Source: Thiohalocapsa sp964524185 (lineage in GTDB: Bacteria; Pseudomonadota; Gammaproteobacteria; Chromatiales; Chromatiaceae). From it: a stretch of DNA of 51,606 nt. A program made the translations under genes and the position numbers. Within the stretch, counting starts at the first letter, position 1; every line of letters begins with the position of its first letter. The stretch is from positions 1 through 51,606 of the forward strand of contig CAZGCI010000020.1 of assembly GCA_964524185.1 (NCBI GenBank), written 5' to 3'. This document shows, piece after piece, positions 43,095-51,606 of this stretch. Below the pieces are notes generated by a model, which saw only the letters and a program-made list of their open reading frames with translations, ran no database searches and had not been told where the DNA came from.

Positions 43095-44007
43095 AGGCAA
43101 GGTCCGTGAAGGTATTCACCAGCACGTAGGTCAGACTGATCAGCAGCACGCAGCCCTGCACTACGGGGAAGTCCCGCGCCTTGATGGATTCCACCAGCAG
43201 GCTGCCGATACCTGGCCAAGCAAACACGGTCTCGGTGATCACCGCACCCGCCAAGAGGCCGCCGAGCTGTAGCCCAATAACTGTCAGCACCGGCAGCCAG
43301 GCGTTGCGCAGCGCGTGACGCCAGAGCACGGCGCCCTCGCCGAGCCCCTTGGCGCGCGCCGTGCGGACATAATCCTCGCCCAAGACCTCGAGCATGCTCG
43401 CGCGCACCATCCGCGCGAGGATGGCAGCGAGCGCCGTGCCCAAGGTCACGGCGGGCAGCACAATCGCAGCAGCCGCCTCGTCGCCGCTCACCGGCGTCCA
43501 CCCGAGCCACAGCGAAAACACCAGGATCAGCAGCGGCCCGAGCCAAAAATTCGGGATAGAAATACCAGCCAGGGACAGCGTCATTGCGGCCGAATCTAGG
43601 ATGCTGCCACGATAGCGCGCCGCCAGCACACCCAGCGGCAACGCAATGACCAAGGCGATGCCGAGAGCCACCGCCGCGAGCCGCAACGTGGCCGGCAAGC
43701 GTTCGGCCAGGATCGCCACCACCGGACGCTGATCCAAAAAGGATGCACCCAGGTCCAGCCGTAGGAGCCGCAGGAGGTAGTGCTGGTATTGCGCCCATAG
43801 CGGTAGATCCAGACCCAACGCAGCCCGCAGCGCAGCCCGGTCAGCGGGCTGGGCGCGCTCGCCGAGCATGGCCTCCACGGGATCGCCCGGGACTAAGTGA
43901 ATCAGCAGGAACACCAGGGTGCAGACACCAAGCACCACCACGAGCGCGCTGCCTAAGCGGGTCAGAAGGCTTGCAGGCATACCGGTGGGAAGCAGGGTGC
44001 CGAACAC
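43060..44007 (-). CDS. dppB: Peptide/nickel ABC transporter permease, DppB/OppB type
   Basis: 315 residues from the GTG at 44007; the ATG at 43980 gives a more usual short N-terminus, and neither has a clear ribosome-binding site. Helix about 15-35 with HLVPGDPVEAMLGERA, the signature of DppB. The EAA loop is VRTARAKGLGEGAVLWRHALRNA, and ETVFAWPGIGSLLVESIKARDFPVVQG matches the family C-terminus. It begins only two bases after the L,D-transpeptidase stop, so they are probably one operon. This hints at uptake of cell-wall peptides. Confidence 0.93.
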   Translation of the reverse strand: MFGTLLPTGMPASLLTRLGSALVVVLGVCTLVFLLIHLVPGDPVEAMLGERAQPADRAALRAALGLDLPLWAQYQHYLLRLLRLDLGASFLDQRPVVAILAERLPATLRLAAVALGIALVIALPLGVLAARYRGSILDSAAMTLSLAGISIPNFWLGPLLILVFSLWLGWTPVSGDEAAAAIVLPAVTLGTALAAILARMVRASMLEVLGEDYVRTARAKGLGEGAVLWRHALRNAWLPVLTVIGLQLGGLLAGAVITETVFAWPGIGSLLVESIKARDFPVVQGCVLLISLTYVLVNTFTDLAYAWIDPRIGRH

Positions 44008-44009
44008 GC

Positions 44010-44537
44010 CTAGCCAATGTCCACCAGCGTGCCGACGCCGACCGCCGCGAACAAGACTGTGAGATCGGCATCACGCATGCGAATGCAGCCGTGTGAGCGC
44101 GGCACACCCATGGGCTCTGTGGGCGGACAGCCGTGGATGTAGATGAACCGGCGCAAGGTATCCACAGCGCCACCGCGGTTGCGCCCGGGCTCGGCGCCCG
44201 TCAGCCAGAGGATGCGGGTCAATATCCAGTCCCGGCCGGGCTGCGTTGCACCGAGCTCAGGCGAGTAGACCTCGCCGGTCCACCGACGTCCGCGGAATAC
44301 GGCGCCCATGGGGCAGTCGGCGCCAATCTTGAGCCGCACACGGTGGCGACCACGCGGCGTACAGCCGCTGCCGGTTTGCTCGCCGGGTCCGTTAGCGCCC
44401 GTGGACACCGGGTAGACAAGGCTTGCGTTACCCTGGTTCAGGGTCAGCGTTTGCTGGGCGAGATCGATGCGCACCTGCGCCTGAGGTTCAGCCGGGGAGG
44501 AGCAATCCGCAGGGATGACACGTTGCTTCAGGCGCAT
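44010..44537 (-). CDS. L,D-transpeptidase (YkuD domain)
   Basis: 175 residues. YkuD fold with the catalytic motif IHGCPPTEPMGVPRSHGCIRM (nucleophile Cys in SHGCIRM, His of IHG). The family forms 3-3 cross-links or attaches lipoproteins to peptidoglycan. No signal peptide is visible in the N-terminus MRLKQRVIPADCSSP, which is odd for a periplasmic enzyme; the true start may differ or the protein may act on cytoplasmic muropeptides. It is followed at once by dppB and dppC. A G-rich 15-base tandem repeat lies 44 bases upstream of its start. Confidence 0.88.
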   Translation of the reverse strand: MRLKQRVIPADCSSPAEPQAQVRIDLAQQTLTLNQGNASLVYPVSTGANGPGEQTGSGCTPRGRHRVRLKIGADCPMGAVFRGRRWTGEVYSPELGATQPGRDWILTRILWLTGAEPGRNRGGAVDTLRRFIYIHGCPPTEPMGVPRSHGCIRMRDADLTVLFAAVGVGTLVDIG

Positions 44538-44580
44538 GACACCAGGCGCGTCTCGGTGCCCGCTACCGGGCGGTGCTATG

Positions 44581-44655
44581 GGAGAAAGGTCCGGGGGAGA
44601 AAGGTCCGGGGGAGAAAGGTCCGGGGCAGACAGGTCCGGGGGAGACAGGCCAGGT
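44581..44655 (+). repeat. 15-bp G-rich tandem repeat between fur and the L,D-transpeptidase gene
   Basis: GGAGAAAGGTCCGGG three times without change (44581-44625), then two diverged copies (44626-44655). The plus strand has repeated runs of five G, so a G-quadruplex is possible. The copy number is likely variable between strains. It fills the 142-base gap between the two minus-strand genes. Confidence 0.9.
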
Positions 44656-44679
44656 CAATACCGGTCGGGTGGATACCGG

Positions 44680-45096
44680 TCAGGGCTTCTGGCACTGCTT
44701 ACAAATGCCGTAGATGATGAGCGAGTGATCCTTGATCTCGAAGCCATTCTCGGCGGCGACGGCACGCTGGCGCTCCTCGATAACCTCAGAAACGAACTCC
44801 ACCACCGCCCCGCATTTGACGCAGACCAGGTGGTCGTGGTGTCCGCCGCGGTTGAGCTCAAAAACCGACTGGGCGCCCTCAAAGTGGTGGCGGCACACGA
44901 GGCCCGCGCCTTCGAACTGGGTCAGCACGCGATAGATGGTGGCGAGGCCAATCTCTTCGCCCGCCGCCAGCAGCTCTTTGTAAACGTCTTCTGCGCTCAG
45001 GTGCCGGAGCACACTCGTCTCGAGCACGTGCAAGATCTTGACCCGAGGCAGCGTGACCTTCAGTCCTGCCTGCTTGATCTGTTGGTTTTCCATCAT
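44680..45096 (-). CDS. fur: Ferric uptake regulator Fur
   Basis: 138 residues. Fe(II)-dependent repressor. The N-terminal winged helix is LKVTLPRVKILHVLE...HLSAEDVYKELLAAGEEIGLATIYRVL. Metal sites are HHFEGAQSVFELNRGGHHDHLVCVKCG, and the structural zinc pair includes CKQCQKP. The first of two adjacent ATGs is supported by GGAGGG nine bases upstream. It is divergent from bamE, the classic fur/smpA arrangement. No Fur box was recognised upstream, so autoregulation is not shown. Confidence 0.96.
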   Translation of the reverse strand: MMENQQIKQAGLKVTLPRVKILHVLETSVLRHLSAEDVYKELLAAGEEIGLATIYRVLTQFEGAGLVCRHHFEGAQSVFELNRGGHHDHLVCVKCGAVVEFVSEVIEERQRAVAAENGFEIKDHSLIIYGICKQCQKP

Positions 45097-45317
45097 CCTC
45101 TCATGCCCTCCGAACAGCGTGCCGCCAAAGGCCATGGCGGTCCCCAATACCAGCGGGTGATGCAGCCACGCCGGCTGGGTTAGACTTAGGCGATTTCCCC
45201 GCTGTCCCGGACCACAACCTGCACGCATGCTGCAACGACGCATCGCGGCCGGTGCATGCGAGGCCGCGGTACTGCGACGGGGCGCCGACGACGGCCGCAA
45301 CCAAACGACCTAACCCG

Positions 45318-45809
45318 ATGCAAAAGATTGTTATTCTGCTCGTCATCACCGCTATTGCCGCACAATTCGGATGTGCGCGCAACAAGCAGGCCGACGACTA
45401 CACGGAGCGCTCCATGCTGTCGACGCTTCCTTTCGTGTACAAGATGCCCGTGCAGCAGGGCAACATCGTCTCCAAAGAGATGCTCGACGAGCTGCAGATG
45501 GGCATGACGAAGGCGCAGGTTCGCTTTCTGCTCGGCACACCGCTGCTCACCGACATGTTCCGCACGGACCGGTGGGACTACACCTACACCATACGCCGGG
45601 GCCACCAGCCGATGGAGAAAAAGCCCCTCACCCTCTTCTTCCAGGACGACGAGTTGGTTCGCATCCAGGGCTTCGTGCCGCCAGACCCAGATCAAGGCAT
45701 CCCGGGTGAAGACCGCCCTGAAGTGGTGGTGAAGGTGCCGGACTGGAACGAACAGCGCGGCCTGATCGGCCGTGCGCTGGAGGCAGTCGGCCTTGAGCCT
45801 CAGCGGTAA
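45318..45809 (+). CDS. bamE: Outer membrane assembly lipoprotein BamE (SmpA/OmlA)
   Basis: 163 residues. Lipoprotein of the beta-barrel assembly machine. An N-terminal hydrophobic segment ends at Cys19 in QFGCARNK; the lipobox is not canonical (Gln at -3, Phe at -2). The SmpA/OmlA fold is evident in MPVQQGNIVSKEMLDELQMGMTKAQVRFLLGTPLLTDMFRTDRWDY. The 45-residue C-terminal extension beyond the core is Pro/Glu-rich. It faces rnfH convergently, 33 bases apart. Confidence 0.93.
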   Translation: MQKIVILLVITAIAAQFGCARNKQADDYTERSMLSTLPFVYKMPVQQGNIVSKEMLDELQMGMTKAQVRFLLGTPLLTDMFRTDRWDYTYTIRRGHQPMEKKPLTLFFQDDELVRIQGFVPPDPDQGIPGEDRPEVVVKVPDWNEQRGLIGRALEAVGLEPQR

Positions 45810-45842
45810 CGTTGGGGCCCGGGCGGGCGGCGTCGCCGGTGA

Positions 45843-46190
45843 TCAGCCCTCGGACTTCGCCTGTTTGGCCTCGGACTTGTCCTGTTTCGCAGCGGCACCT
45901 GTGGCGTCCGCCTCGGCAGCGCGCTCCTTTCGCGCCTGCTTCGGGTCCGCGATGAGGGGCGGGTAGATCTCCACCCGGTCGCCATCCGCAAGCGGCGCAT
46001 CGAGCTTCGCCACCTTCCCAAACACGCCGACCTTGTTGGCGTCCAAGTCGATCTCCGGGAAGCGCTGTATGATGCCAGAGCGCTCGATGGCCTCCGCGAC
46101 GGTCAGTCCAACCGGCCCGCTCACTGGCAATAACGCCTGGGCCCCTTCCCGGGCGTAGGCCACCTCGACGCGAATGCTCTCCTCAGTCAC
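45843..46190 (-). CDS. rnfH: RnfH family ubiquitin-like protein
   Basis: 115 residues. Beta-grasp family RnfH (UPF0125): IRVEVAYAREGAQALLPVSGPVGLTVAEAIERSGI and KVGVFGKVAKLDAPLADGDRVEIYPPLIADPKQARKERA match. The GTG start at 46190 overlaps the ratA stop by eight bases, with GAGG six bases upstream. The C-terminus is a Lys/Ala-rich tail. Function unclear; it is normally paired with ratA, as here. Confidence 0.93.
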   Translation of the reverse strand: MTEESIRVEVAYAREGAQALLPVSGPVGLTVAEAIERSGIIQRFPEIDLDANKVGVFGKVAKLDAPLADGDRVEIYPPLIADPKQARKERAAEADATGAAAKQDKSEAKQAKSEG

Positions 46191-46617
46191 CGTACACCTC
46201 GTCGGCACGTTTGCAAAAGGCATCCACCAGCGAGTTGGCGATACTGCCGAATACGCCACCGAAGGCCTTGTCGATGAGCCGGCCGGAAAACTCGAAGTCG
46301 AGCTCCAACTCCACCTTGCAGGCGTCCTCTCGCAGGGGCTTGAAGGTCCAGACTCCCGTCAGTTTGCGGAAGGGCCCGTCAATGAGATCAATATACATAC
46401 GCTCCGGCGGCTCGATGCGATTACAGGTCGAGAAGGTTTGCCGCACGCCCATGCGCGCTACCTCGATGCGACCGCAGATCTGCTCATCAGTGGCCGACAA
46501 GAGCTTTGTCGCGTTGCACCAAGGTAGGAAGTCTGGATAGCCCTCGACATCAGCCACCAGCGTGAACATTTGCTCCGCCGAATGTCGGACGAGCGCGCTT
46601 TTCTTGATGACTGGCAC
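46183..46617 (-). CDS. ratA: RatA/PasT START-domain protein
   Basis: 144 residues. SRPBCC/START-like fold: VIKKSALVRHSAEQMFTLVADVEGYPDFLPWC is the family opening. E. coli RatA/PasT has been linked to ribosome association and to respiration; homologues of the Coq10 type bind ubiquinone. GTG start one base after the NSS transporter stop, without a good ribosome-binding site, which suggests coupling to upstream translation. The usual divergent neighbour smpB is absent and replaced by an NSS transporter on the same strand. Confidence 0.93.
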   Translation of the reverse strand: MPVIKKSALVRHSAEQMFTLVADVEGYPDFLPWCNATKLLSATDEQICGRIEVARMGVRQTFSTCNRIEPPERMYIDLIDGPFRKLTGVWTFKPLREDACKVELELDFEFSGRLIDKAFGGVFGSIANSLVDAFCKRADEVYGD

Positions 46618-46618
46618 G

Positions 46619-47989
46619 TCAGATCAGCCCGATAGCATGCAAAAACACCAACACCACACAGACCGGCGCGACGAAGCGCACCAGCATCCACCACGCGCCG
46701 TACGCGAGGGACTGCCCCAGCAGACCGAGCTCCTGTTCCGTGGACGCCCGGCGCATGATCCAGCCTGCGAAGATGGCGATAAAGAAACCGCCGAGCGGTA
46801 GCAGGACGTTGGCAGTGACATAGTCAAAGAGATCCAAGAAACCCTTGCCGAACAGCGTGATGTGCGACCAGACGTTCAGCGACAGCAAGCAAGCGATGCC
46901 GAGCAGCCAGACGACCACCCCGCCCAAGGCCGCCGCCCGCGGCCGGCTGAAGCCACGGTTCTCCACCAGCCAAGCCACCATAGGCTCCAGCAGCGAGATG
47001 GCCGACGTCCAGGCCGCAAACACCAGCAAAACGAAGAACACCGTGCCGAACAGAGGGCCGCCCGGCATTTGGCCGAAGGCAATGGGCAGCGTCTGGAAGA
47101 TGAGACCCGGCCCGCTGCCGGGCTCAAGTCCATAAGCAAACACGATGGGAAAAATGGCCATTCCCGCTAGCAACGCCACAAGCGTATCCATGCCGGCGAT
47201 GATGACGGCGTTTTGGCCGATGGAGGCGCGGCTATTTAAGTACGATCCATAGATCATGATGGCCCCCATGCCGAGGCTCAACGAAAAGAAGGCTTGACCC
47301 ATGGCGCTCAGGATCGCCTCGCCGGGCCTGGCGCCGAGCGCCGCGAAATCCGGATAGAACATGTACTCTAGCCCCGCGACGAAATCCCCGGCTTGGGCTG
47401 CGTAGAGGACCATCACTACCAGCAGGACAAAGAGCGCGGGCATCAGCCAACGCACAGCGCGCTCTAGGCCGCTCGCAACGCCCCGCGCCACCACGAGCAC
47501 AGTCATGACCATGAAGATCGTGTGCCACGCGAGCAGGCGCTCCGGGTCCGCCACGAGGTTGCTGAACATGGCCTCCGCGGCGCCCGCGTCGGCACCGGCG
47601 AAGGCACCCGCGCCGGCGCGGAAAACATAGGCCAGCGTCCAGCCGGCGATCACGCTGTAGAACGACAGGATCAGGAAGCCTGCGAGAATGCCCATCCAGC
47701 CCAGCAATTGCCAGAGTGGACTTACGCCCTCGTCCCGCGCAAGCGCACGCATGGTGTTGATCGGACTTTGCCGACCGCGGCGACCAAGCATGATCTCGGC
47801 CATCATGATGGGAAGCCCAATGCCGGCCACGCACACCAGGTACACCAGCACGAAGGCACCACCGCCATACTCGCCGGCGGTATAGGGGAAGCGCCAAATA
47901 TTGCCGAGCCCCACGGCCGATCCCGTCGCGGCAAGAATGAACGCCAGCCGCGAGGACCACATGCCATGGATGGAAGTCGTCGATGACAT
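46619..47989 (-). CDS. Sodium-dependent neurotransmitter-symporter family (NSS/SNF) transporter
   Basis: 456 residues, about 11 or 12 membrane helices. The helix 1 signature FILAATGSAVGLGNIWRFPYTAGEYGGGAFVLVYL holds the sodium and substrate site of LeuT-like carriers. The substrate is probably an amino acid, not determinable. AGGAG ten bases before the ATG supports the start. It is directly upstream of ratA-rnfH with a one-base gap, an unusual partner for those genes. Confidence 0.93.
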   Translation of the reverse strand: MSSTTSIHGMWSSRLAFILAATGSAVGLGNIWRFPYTAGEYGGGAFVLVYLVCVAGIGLPIMMAEIMLGRRGRQSPINTMRALARDEGVSPLWQLLGWMGILAGFLILSFYSVIAGWTLAYVFRAGAGAFAGADAGAAEAMFSNLVADPERLLAWHTIFMVMTVLVVARGVASGLERAVRWLMPALFVLLVVMVLYAAQAGDFVAGLEYMFYPDFAALGARPGEAILSAMGQAFFSLSLGMGAIMIYGSYLNSRASIGQNAVIIAGMDTLVALLAGMAIFPIVFAYGLEPGSGPGLIFQTLPIAFGQMPGGPLFGTVFFVLLVFAAWTSAISLLEPMVAWLVENRGFSRPRAAALGGVVVWLLGIACLLSLNVWSHITLFGKGFLDLFDYVTANVLLPLGGFFIAIFAGWIMRRASTEQELGLLGQSLAYGAWWMLVRFVAPVCVVLVFLHAIGLI

Positions 47990-48053
47990 GGACTGCTGCT
48001 CCTGTTAGAGATTCTCGCCGTTGCCACCGCGCTGCGGTACGCCGGCGGCCGCG

Positions 48054-48088
48054 AGCCACCGCCGCTGCCACGGGTTCGAGCGGTGGCT
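48054..48088. terminator. 9-bp-stem hairpin after glmM
   Basis: AGCCACCGC (48054-48062) pairs with GCGGTGGCT (48080-48088), located 15 bases beyond the minus-strand glmM stop and before the NSS gene. No T run, so it is a weak or Rho-assisted terminator at most. Confidence 0.3.
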
Positions 48089-48102
48089 GGGGCGCAGGCT
48101 GT

Positions 48103-49443
48103 TTAGGCGCCGATCTCCGCACGCACCGCTTCGGCAAGGCCCTCGGCGAGCCCCTGCACCTGCTCCGGGTCCATGCCCTCGACCATCACGCGCACCACCG
48201 GCTCGGTGCCTGAGGGACGCAACAGCACACGCCCCTGCCCCGCCAGCTCCGCCTCCGCCGCTGCGATGGCGGTGCGCACGCGCGGTAGGGTCGTCGGATC
48301 CATGCGCCGTTCCAAGCGGACGTTGACCAACACTTGCGGGTAATGCTCCACGGGCGCGGCCGCCTCGGCCAGCGCGCGGCCCTGCTCGATGAGCGCCGCC
48401 AGTACCTGCAGCGCCGCGATGACGCCGTCGCCGGTGGAAGTGCGATCCCGGCAGATGATGTGGCCGGACGGCTCGCCGCCGAGCACACCGCCGGTGTGCT
48501 TGAGATGCTCCATGATGTAACGATCGCCGACCTTGGTGCGCTCGAAGGGCACGTCAAGGCGTTGCAGCGCCAGCTCCAGCCCCAGGTTGCTCATCAAGGT
48601 ACCCACCACTGGCCCCTTGAGGGAGCCGGCGTCCTGGCGAGAGTGGGCGATGATGTAAATCAGCGCATCCCCATCGACCACCGTACCCGCAGCATCCACC
48701 ATCATCAGGCGGTCGCCGTCGCCATCGAAGGCGATGCCGAGATCGGCCCGCTCCTCCAGCACCCGTTTTGCGAGTGTTTCGGGCTTGGTGGAGCCCACGT
48801 CGCGGTTGATGTTGAAGCCGTCTGGCGCAGCGCCGATGGTAACGACCTGCGCGCCCAGCTCCTCAAAGACATAGGGCGCGATGTTATAGGTCGCGCCGTG
48901 CGCGCAGTCGATCACGATCTTGAGGCCCTTCAGGGACAAGGCCTGCGGGAAGCTGCTTTTGCAAAACTCGATATAGCGGCCGGCAGCGTCGTCCACACGC
49001 TTGACCTTTCCGAGATCGGCCGGAGGGACCGTCTTCAGAGGCCGGTCGATCTCGGCCTCGATGGCGAGCTCAATGGCATCGGGCAGCTTATCGCCCTCGC
49101 CGGAGAAGAACTTGATGCCGTTGTCGTCGTACGGATTATGGGATGCGGTGATGACAATGCCGGCCGCGGCGCGGAAGGTCCGCGTCAAATACGCTACGCC
49201 GGGAGTGGGCGTGGGCCCGAGCAGGCGAATATCCATGCCCGCCGCCACCAAGCCGGCTTCCAGGGCCGACTCGAACATGTAGCCCGAGATGCGGGTGTCC
49301 TTGCCGATGAGCACCGTGCCGCCGCTAGGGCCGCCGAGCACGCGTCCCGCGGCCCAGCCCAGCTTGACCACGAAGTCAGGGCTGATGGTGGGATCACCGA
49401 CGCGGCCGCGGATGCCATCGGTGCCGAAATATTTTCGCTTCAA
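48103..49443 (-). CDS. glmM: Phosphoglucosamine mutase GlmM
   Basis: 446 residues. Converts glucosamine-6-phosphate to the 1-phosphate for UDP-GlcNAc synthesis. Phosphoserine S101 in TASHNPYDDNG, metal loop FDGDGDR, sugar loop GEPSGH and phosphate loop RPSGTEP are all present. TTG start overlapping the folP stop as TTGA, with GAGGG eight bases upstream. It belongs to the ftsH-folP-glmM operon, as in E. coli. It lies downstream of the terminator-like hairpin inside folP. Confidence 0.97.
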   Translation of the reverse strand: MKRKYFGTDGIRGRVGDPTISPDFVVKLGWAAGRVLGGPSGGTVLIGKDTRISGYMFESALEAGLVAAGMDIRLLGPTPTPGVAYLTRTFRAAAGIVITASHNPYDDNGIKFFSGEGDKLPDAIELAIEAEIDRPLKTVPPADLGKVKRVDDAAGRYIEFCKSSFPQALSLKGLKIVIDCAHGATYNIAPYVFEELGAQVVTIGAAPDGFNINRDVGSTKPETLAKRVLEERADLGIAFDGDGDRLMMVDAAGTVVDGDALIYIIAHSRQDAGSLKGPVVGTLMSNLGLELALQRLDVPFERTKVGDRYIMEHLKHTGGVLGGEPSGHIICRDRTSTGDGVIAALQVLAALIEQGRALAEAAAPVEHYPQVLVNVRLERRMDPTTLPRVRTAIAAAEAELAGQGRVLLRPSGTEPVVRVMVEGMDPEQVQGLAEGLAEAVRAEIGA

Positions 49444-50338
49444 TCGGATGTCCCTCGAAGGGCGGAATCTGCCTCTGCGGCGGCAACCGCTGCGACGACC
49501 TTAAGTGCATCCGCGGTGGCGGCGACGTCATGCACACGCAGGATCCGCGCGCCGCTGCGCGCGGCGATGACCGCAGCGGCCAAACTCGCAGGCAGCCGTT
49601 CTGCCACCGGTCGCCCGGTGATCGTCCCGAGCATCGACTTACGGGAGAGGCCCACCAACAGCGGGGGACCCAAACGAGCCAGTTCGGGAAGCCGCGCCAA
49701 AAGGGCGAGATTATGCGCCAAGCGCTTGCCGAAGCCAAAACCCGGGTCGATGAGCAGCCGGTCCAGGGTAAGCCCCGCCTCGAGGCAGGCCGCAATACGG
49801 TCACGCAGGAACCGCCCGACATCGGCCACCACGTCGTCGTAGGACGGCGCCAGCTGCATGGTACGGGGCTCGCCCTGCATGTGCATGAGGCAGATGGGCA
49901 AGTCGAGCTGCGCAGCAGCGGCAAGGGCCCCCGGCTCCCGCAGCGCGCGGACATCATTGATGAGGGTCGCCCCAGCGTGCGCTGCCGCTCGCATGACCTC
50001 GGGTTTGGACGTGTCCACGGAGATGGGCACTGGCAAGTGCTGCGCGAGGGCCTCGATGATTGGCAGCACGCGCCGTTGCTCTTCCGCTGCCGACACCGCC
50101 GCAGCGCCCGGCCGCGTCGACTCGCCGCCGACGTCGATGATGTCGGCGCCCTCTGTGACCATTTGCTCGGCCCGGTGCAACGCCAGTTCCGGCGCAAAAA
50201 AAACACCCCCGTCCGAAAAGGAGTCGGGGGTGATGTTGAGCACGCCCATGATGCGGGGCGTGCTGAGGTCGAGGCGATGGCCGCCGCAGACGAGGCTAGT
50301 GCCTGCAGCGGCCGGTGCGCCGGCCGCGGCGCGATGGG

Positions 50339-50342
<4 letters not shown>
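49440..50342 (-). CDS. folP: Dihydropteroate synthase
   Basis: 300 residues. Condenses p-aminobenzoate with dihydropterin pyrophosphate in folate synthesis; the target of sulfonamides. Motifs: GVLNITPDSFSDGG (about 33-46), DVGGESTRPG, SVDTSKPEV, DPGFGFGKRL, GLSRKSM and RVHDV. TTG start overlapping the ftsH stop as TTGA. The TPDSFSDGG coding stretch also forms a terminator-like hairpin followed by eight T residues, an odd feature for a gene in mid-operon. Confidence 0.96.
50196..50232 (-). terminator. Intragenic intrinsic-terminator-like hairpin in folP
   Basis: On the minus strand CACCCCCG (50232-50225) pairs with CGGGGGTG (50211-50204), and an inner TCC/GGA pairing closes the loop. Eight consecutive T follow directly (50203-50196). 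The structure sits about 110-150 bases into folP, over the codons for ITPDSFSDGGVFF. Stem and T run meet the usual criteria for intrinsic termination. Confidence 0.6.

Positions 50343-51606
<1,264 letters not shown>

Noticed and set aside
44581..44655. Possible CRISPR-like repeats
   Set aside because: Units are directly adjacent without spacers, and no cas genes are present.
45187..45200. TTAGGCGATTTCC resembling end B of the TIR element, between fur and bamE
   Set aside because: Only about ten bases match and no partner end or interior is found nearby; too short to call a copy.
45097..45317. Fur box in the fur-bamE intergenic region
   Set aside because: No 19-bp inverted repeat close to the consensus was found on either strand.

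Overview
This window is GC-rich chromosomal DNA of a gammaproteobacterium. The gene set and gene orders (ftsH-folP-glmM, ratA-rnfH facing bamE and fur, exbB-exbD-msbA-lpxK-kdsB, lolC-lolD, xerD near dsbC, rluC-HAD-sppA, an rne-type RNase E of more than 1000 residues) are typical of the class. The high GC and the mtnP/hpt purine-salvage genes point towards Chromatiales/Ectothiorhodospiraceae-like or Xanthomonadales-like lineages, but no marker here fixes the genus. A run of ten N at 8778-8787 inside mutS shows that this is a draft scaffold.

Layout. 0-7.9 kb: a minus-strand signalling operon made of a membrane-anchored unknown, a giant BvgS-like hybrid kinase with five periplasmic solute-binding modules, and a receiver-NarX-type kinase. 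8.2-10.8 kb: mutS. 11.1-14.0 kb: ogt, xerD, yajQ and dsbC on minus. 14.1-15.3 kb: a YcgN-like gene and yceF/maf on plus. 15.5-18.3 kb: rluC, a HAD phosphatase and sppA on minus. 18.9-22.1 kb: rne. 22.6-25.9 kb: a compact sulfotransferase - glycosyltransferase - polysaccharide deacetylase operon with dispersed repeats on both sides. 26.2-27.9 kb: a low-molecular-weight protein tyrosine phosphatase, two unknown genes and a terminator-ended structured stretch that may be a small RNA. 27.9-35.3 kb: kdsB, lpxK, msbA, exbD, exbB and comEC. 35.5-39.2 kb: a DUF2062 gene, lolD, lolC and a proline-rich membrane protein. 39.3-44.5 kb: mtnP, a hemerythrin-like gene, hpt, a peptide-permease pair and an L,D-transpeptidase. 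44.7-46.6 kb: fur, bamE, rnfH, ratA. 46.6-51.6 kb: an NSS transporter, glmM, folP and the C-terminal part of ftsH.

The housekeeping content centres on envelope assembly: Kdo activation and lipid A maturation (kdsB, lpxK, msbA), lipoprotein export (lolCD), outer-membrane protein insertion (bamE), cell-wall precursor supply (glmM), membrane proteolysis (ftsH, sppA) and peptidoglycan cross-linking or peptide uptake (L,D-transpeptidase, dppBC).

The less ordinary material is (1) the two-tier phosphorelay operon, with one truncated binding module and a degenerate receiver; (2) a small terminal-inverted-repeat element seen three times, each time just after a stop codon and in the same orientation, once supplying the last base of the rne stop codon; (3) a second dispersed repeat family at gene ends; (4) an intrinsic-terminator-like hairpin with an eight-T run inside the folP coding sequence; (5) a candidate small RNA at 27.3 kb; (6) the sulfotransferase/glycosyltransferase/deacetylase cassette. 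All functional calls rest on reading the sequence; no database search was run.
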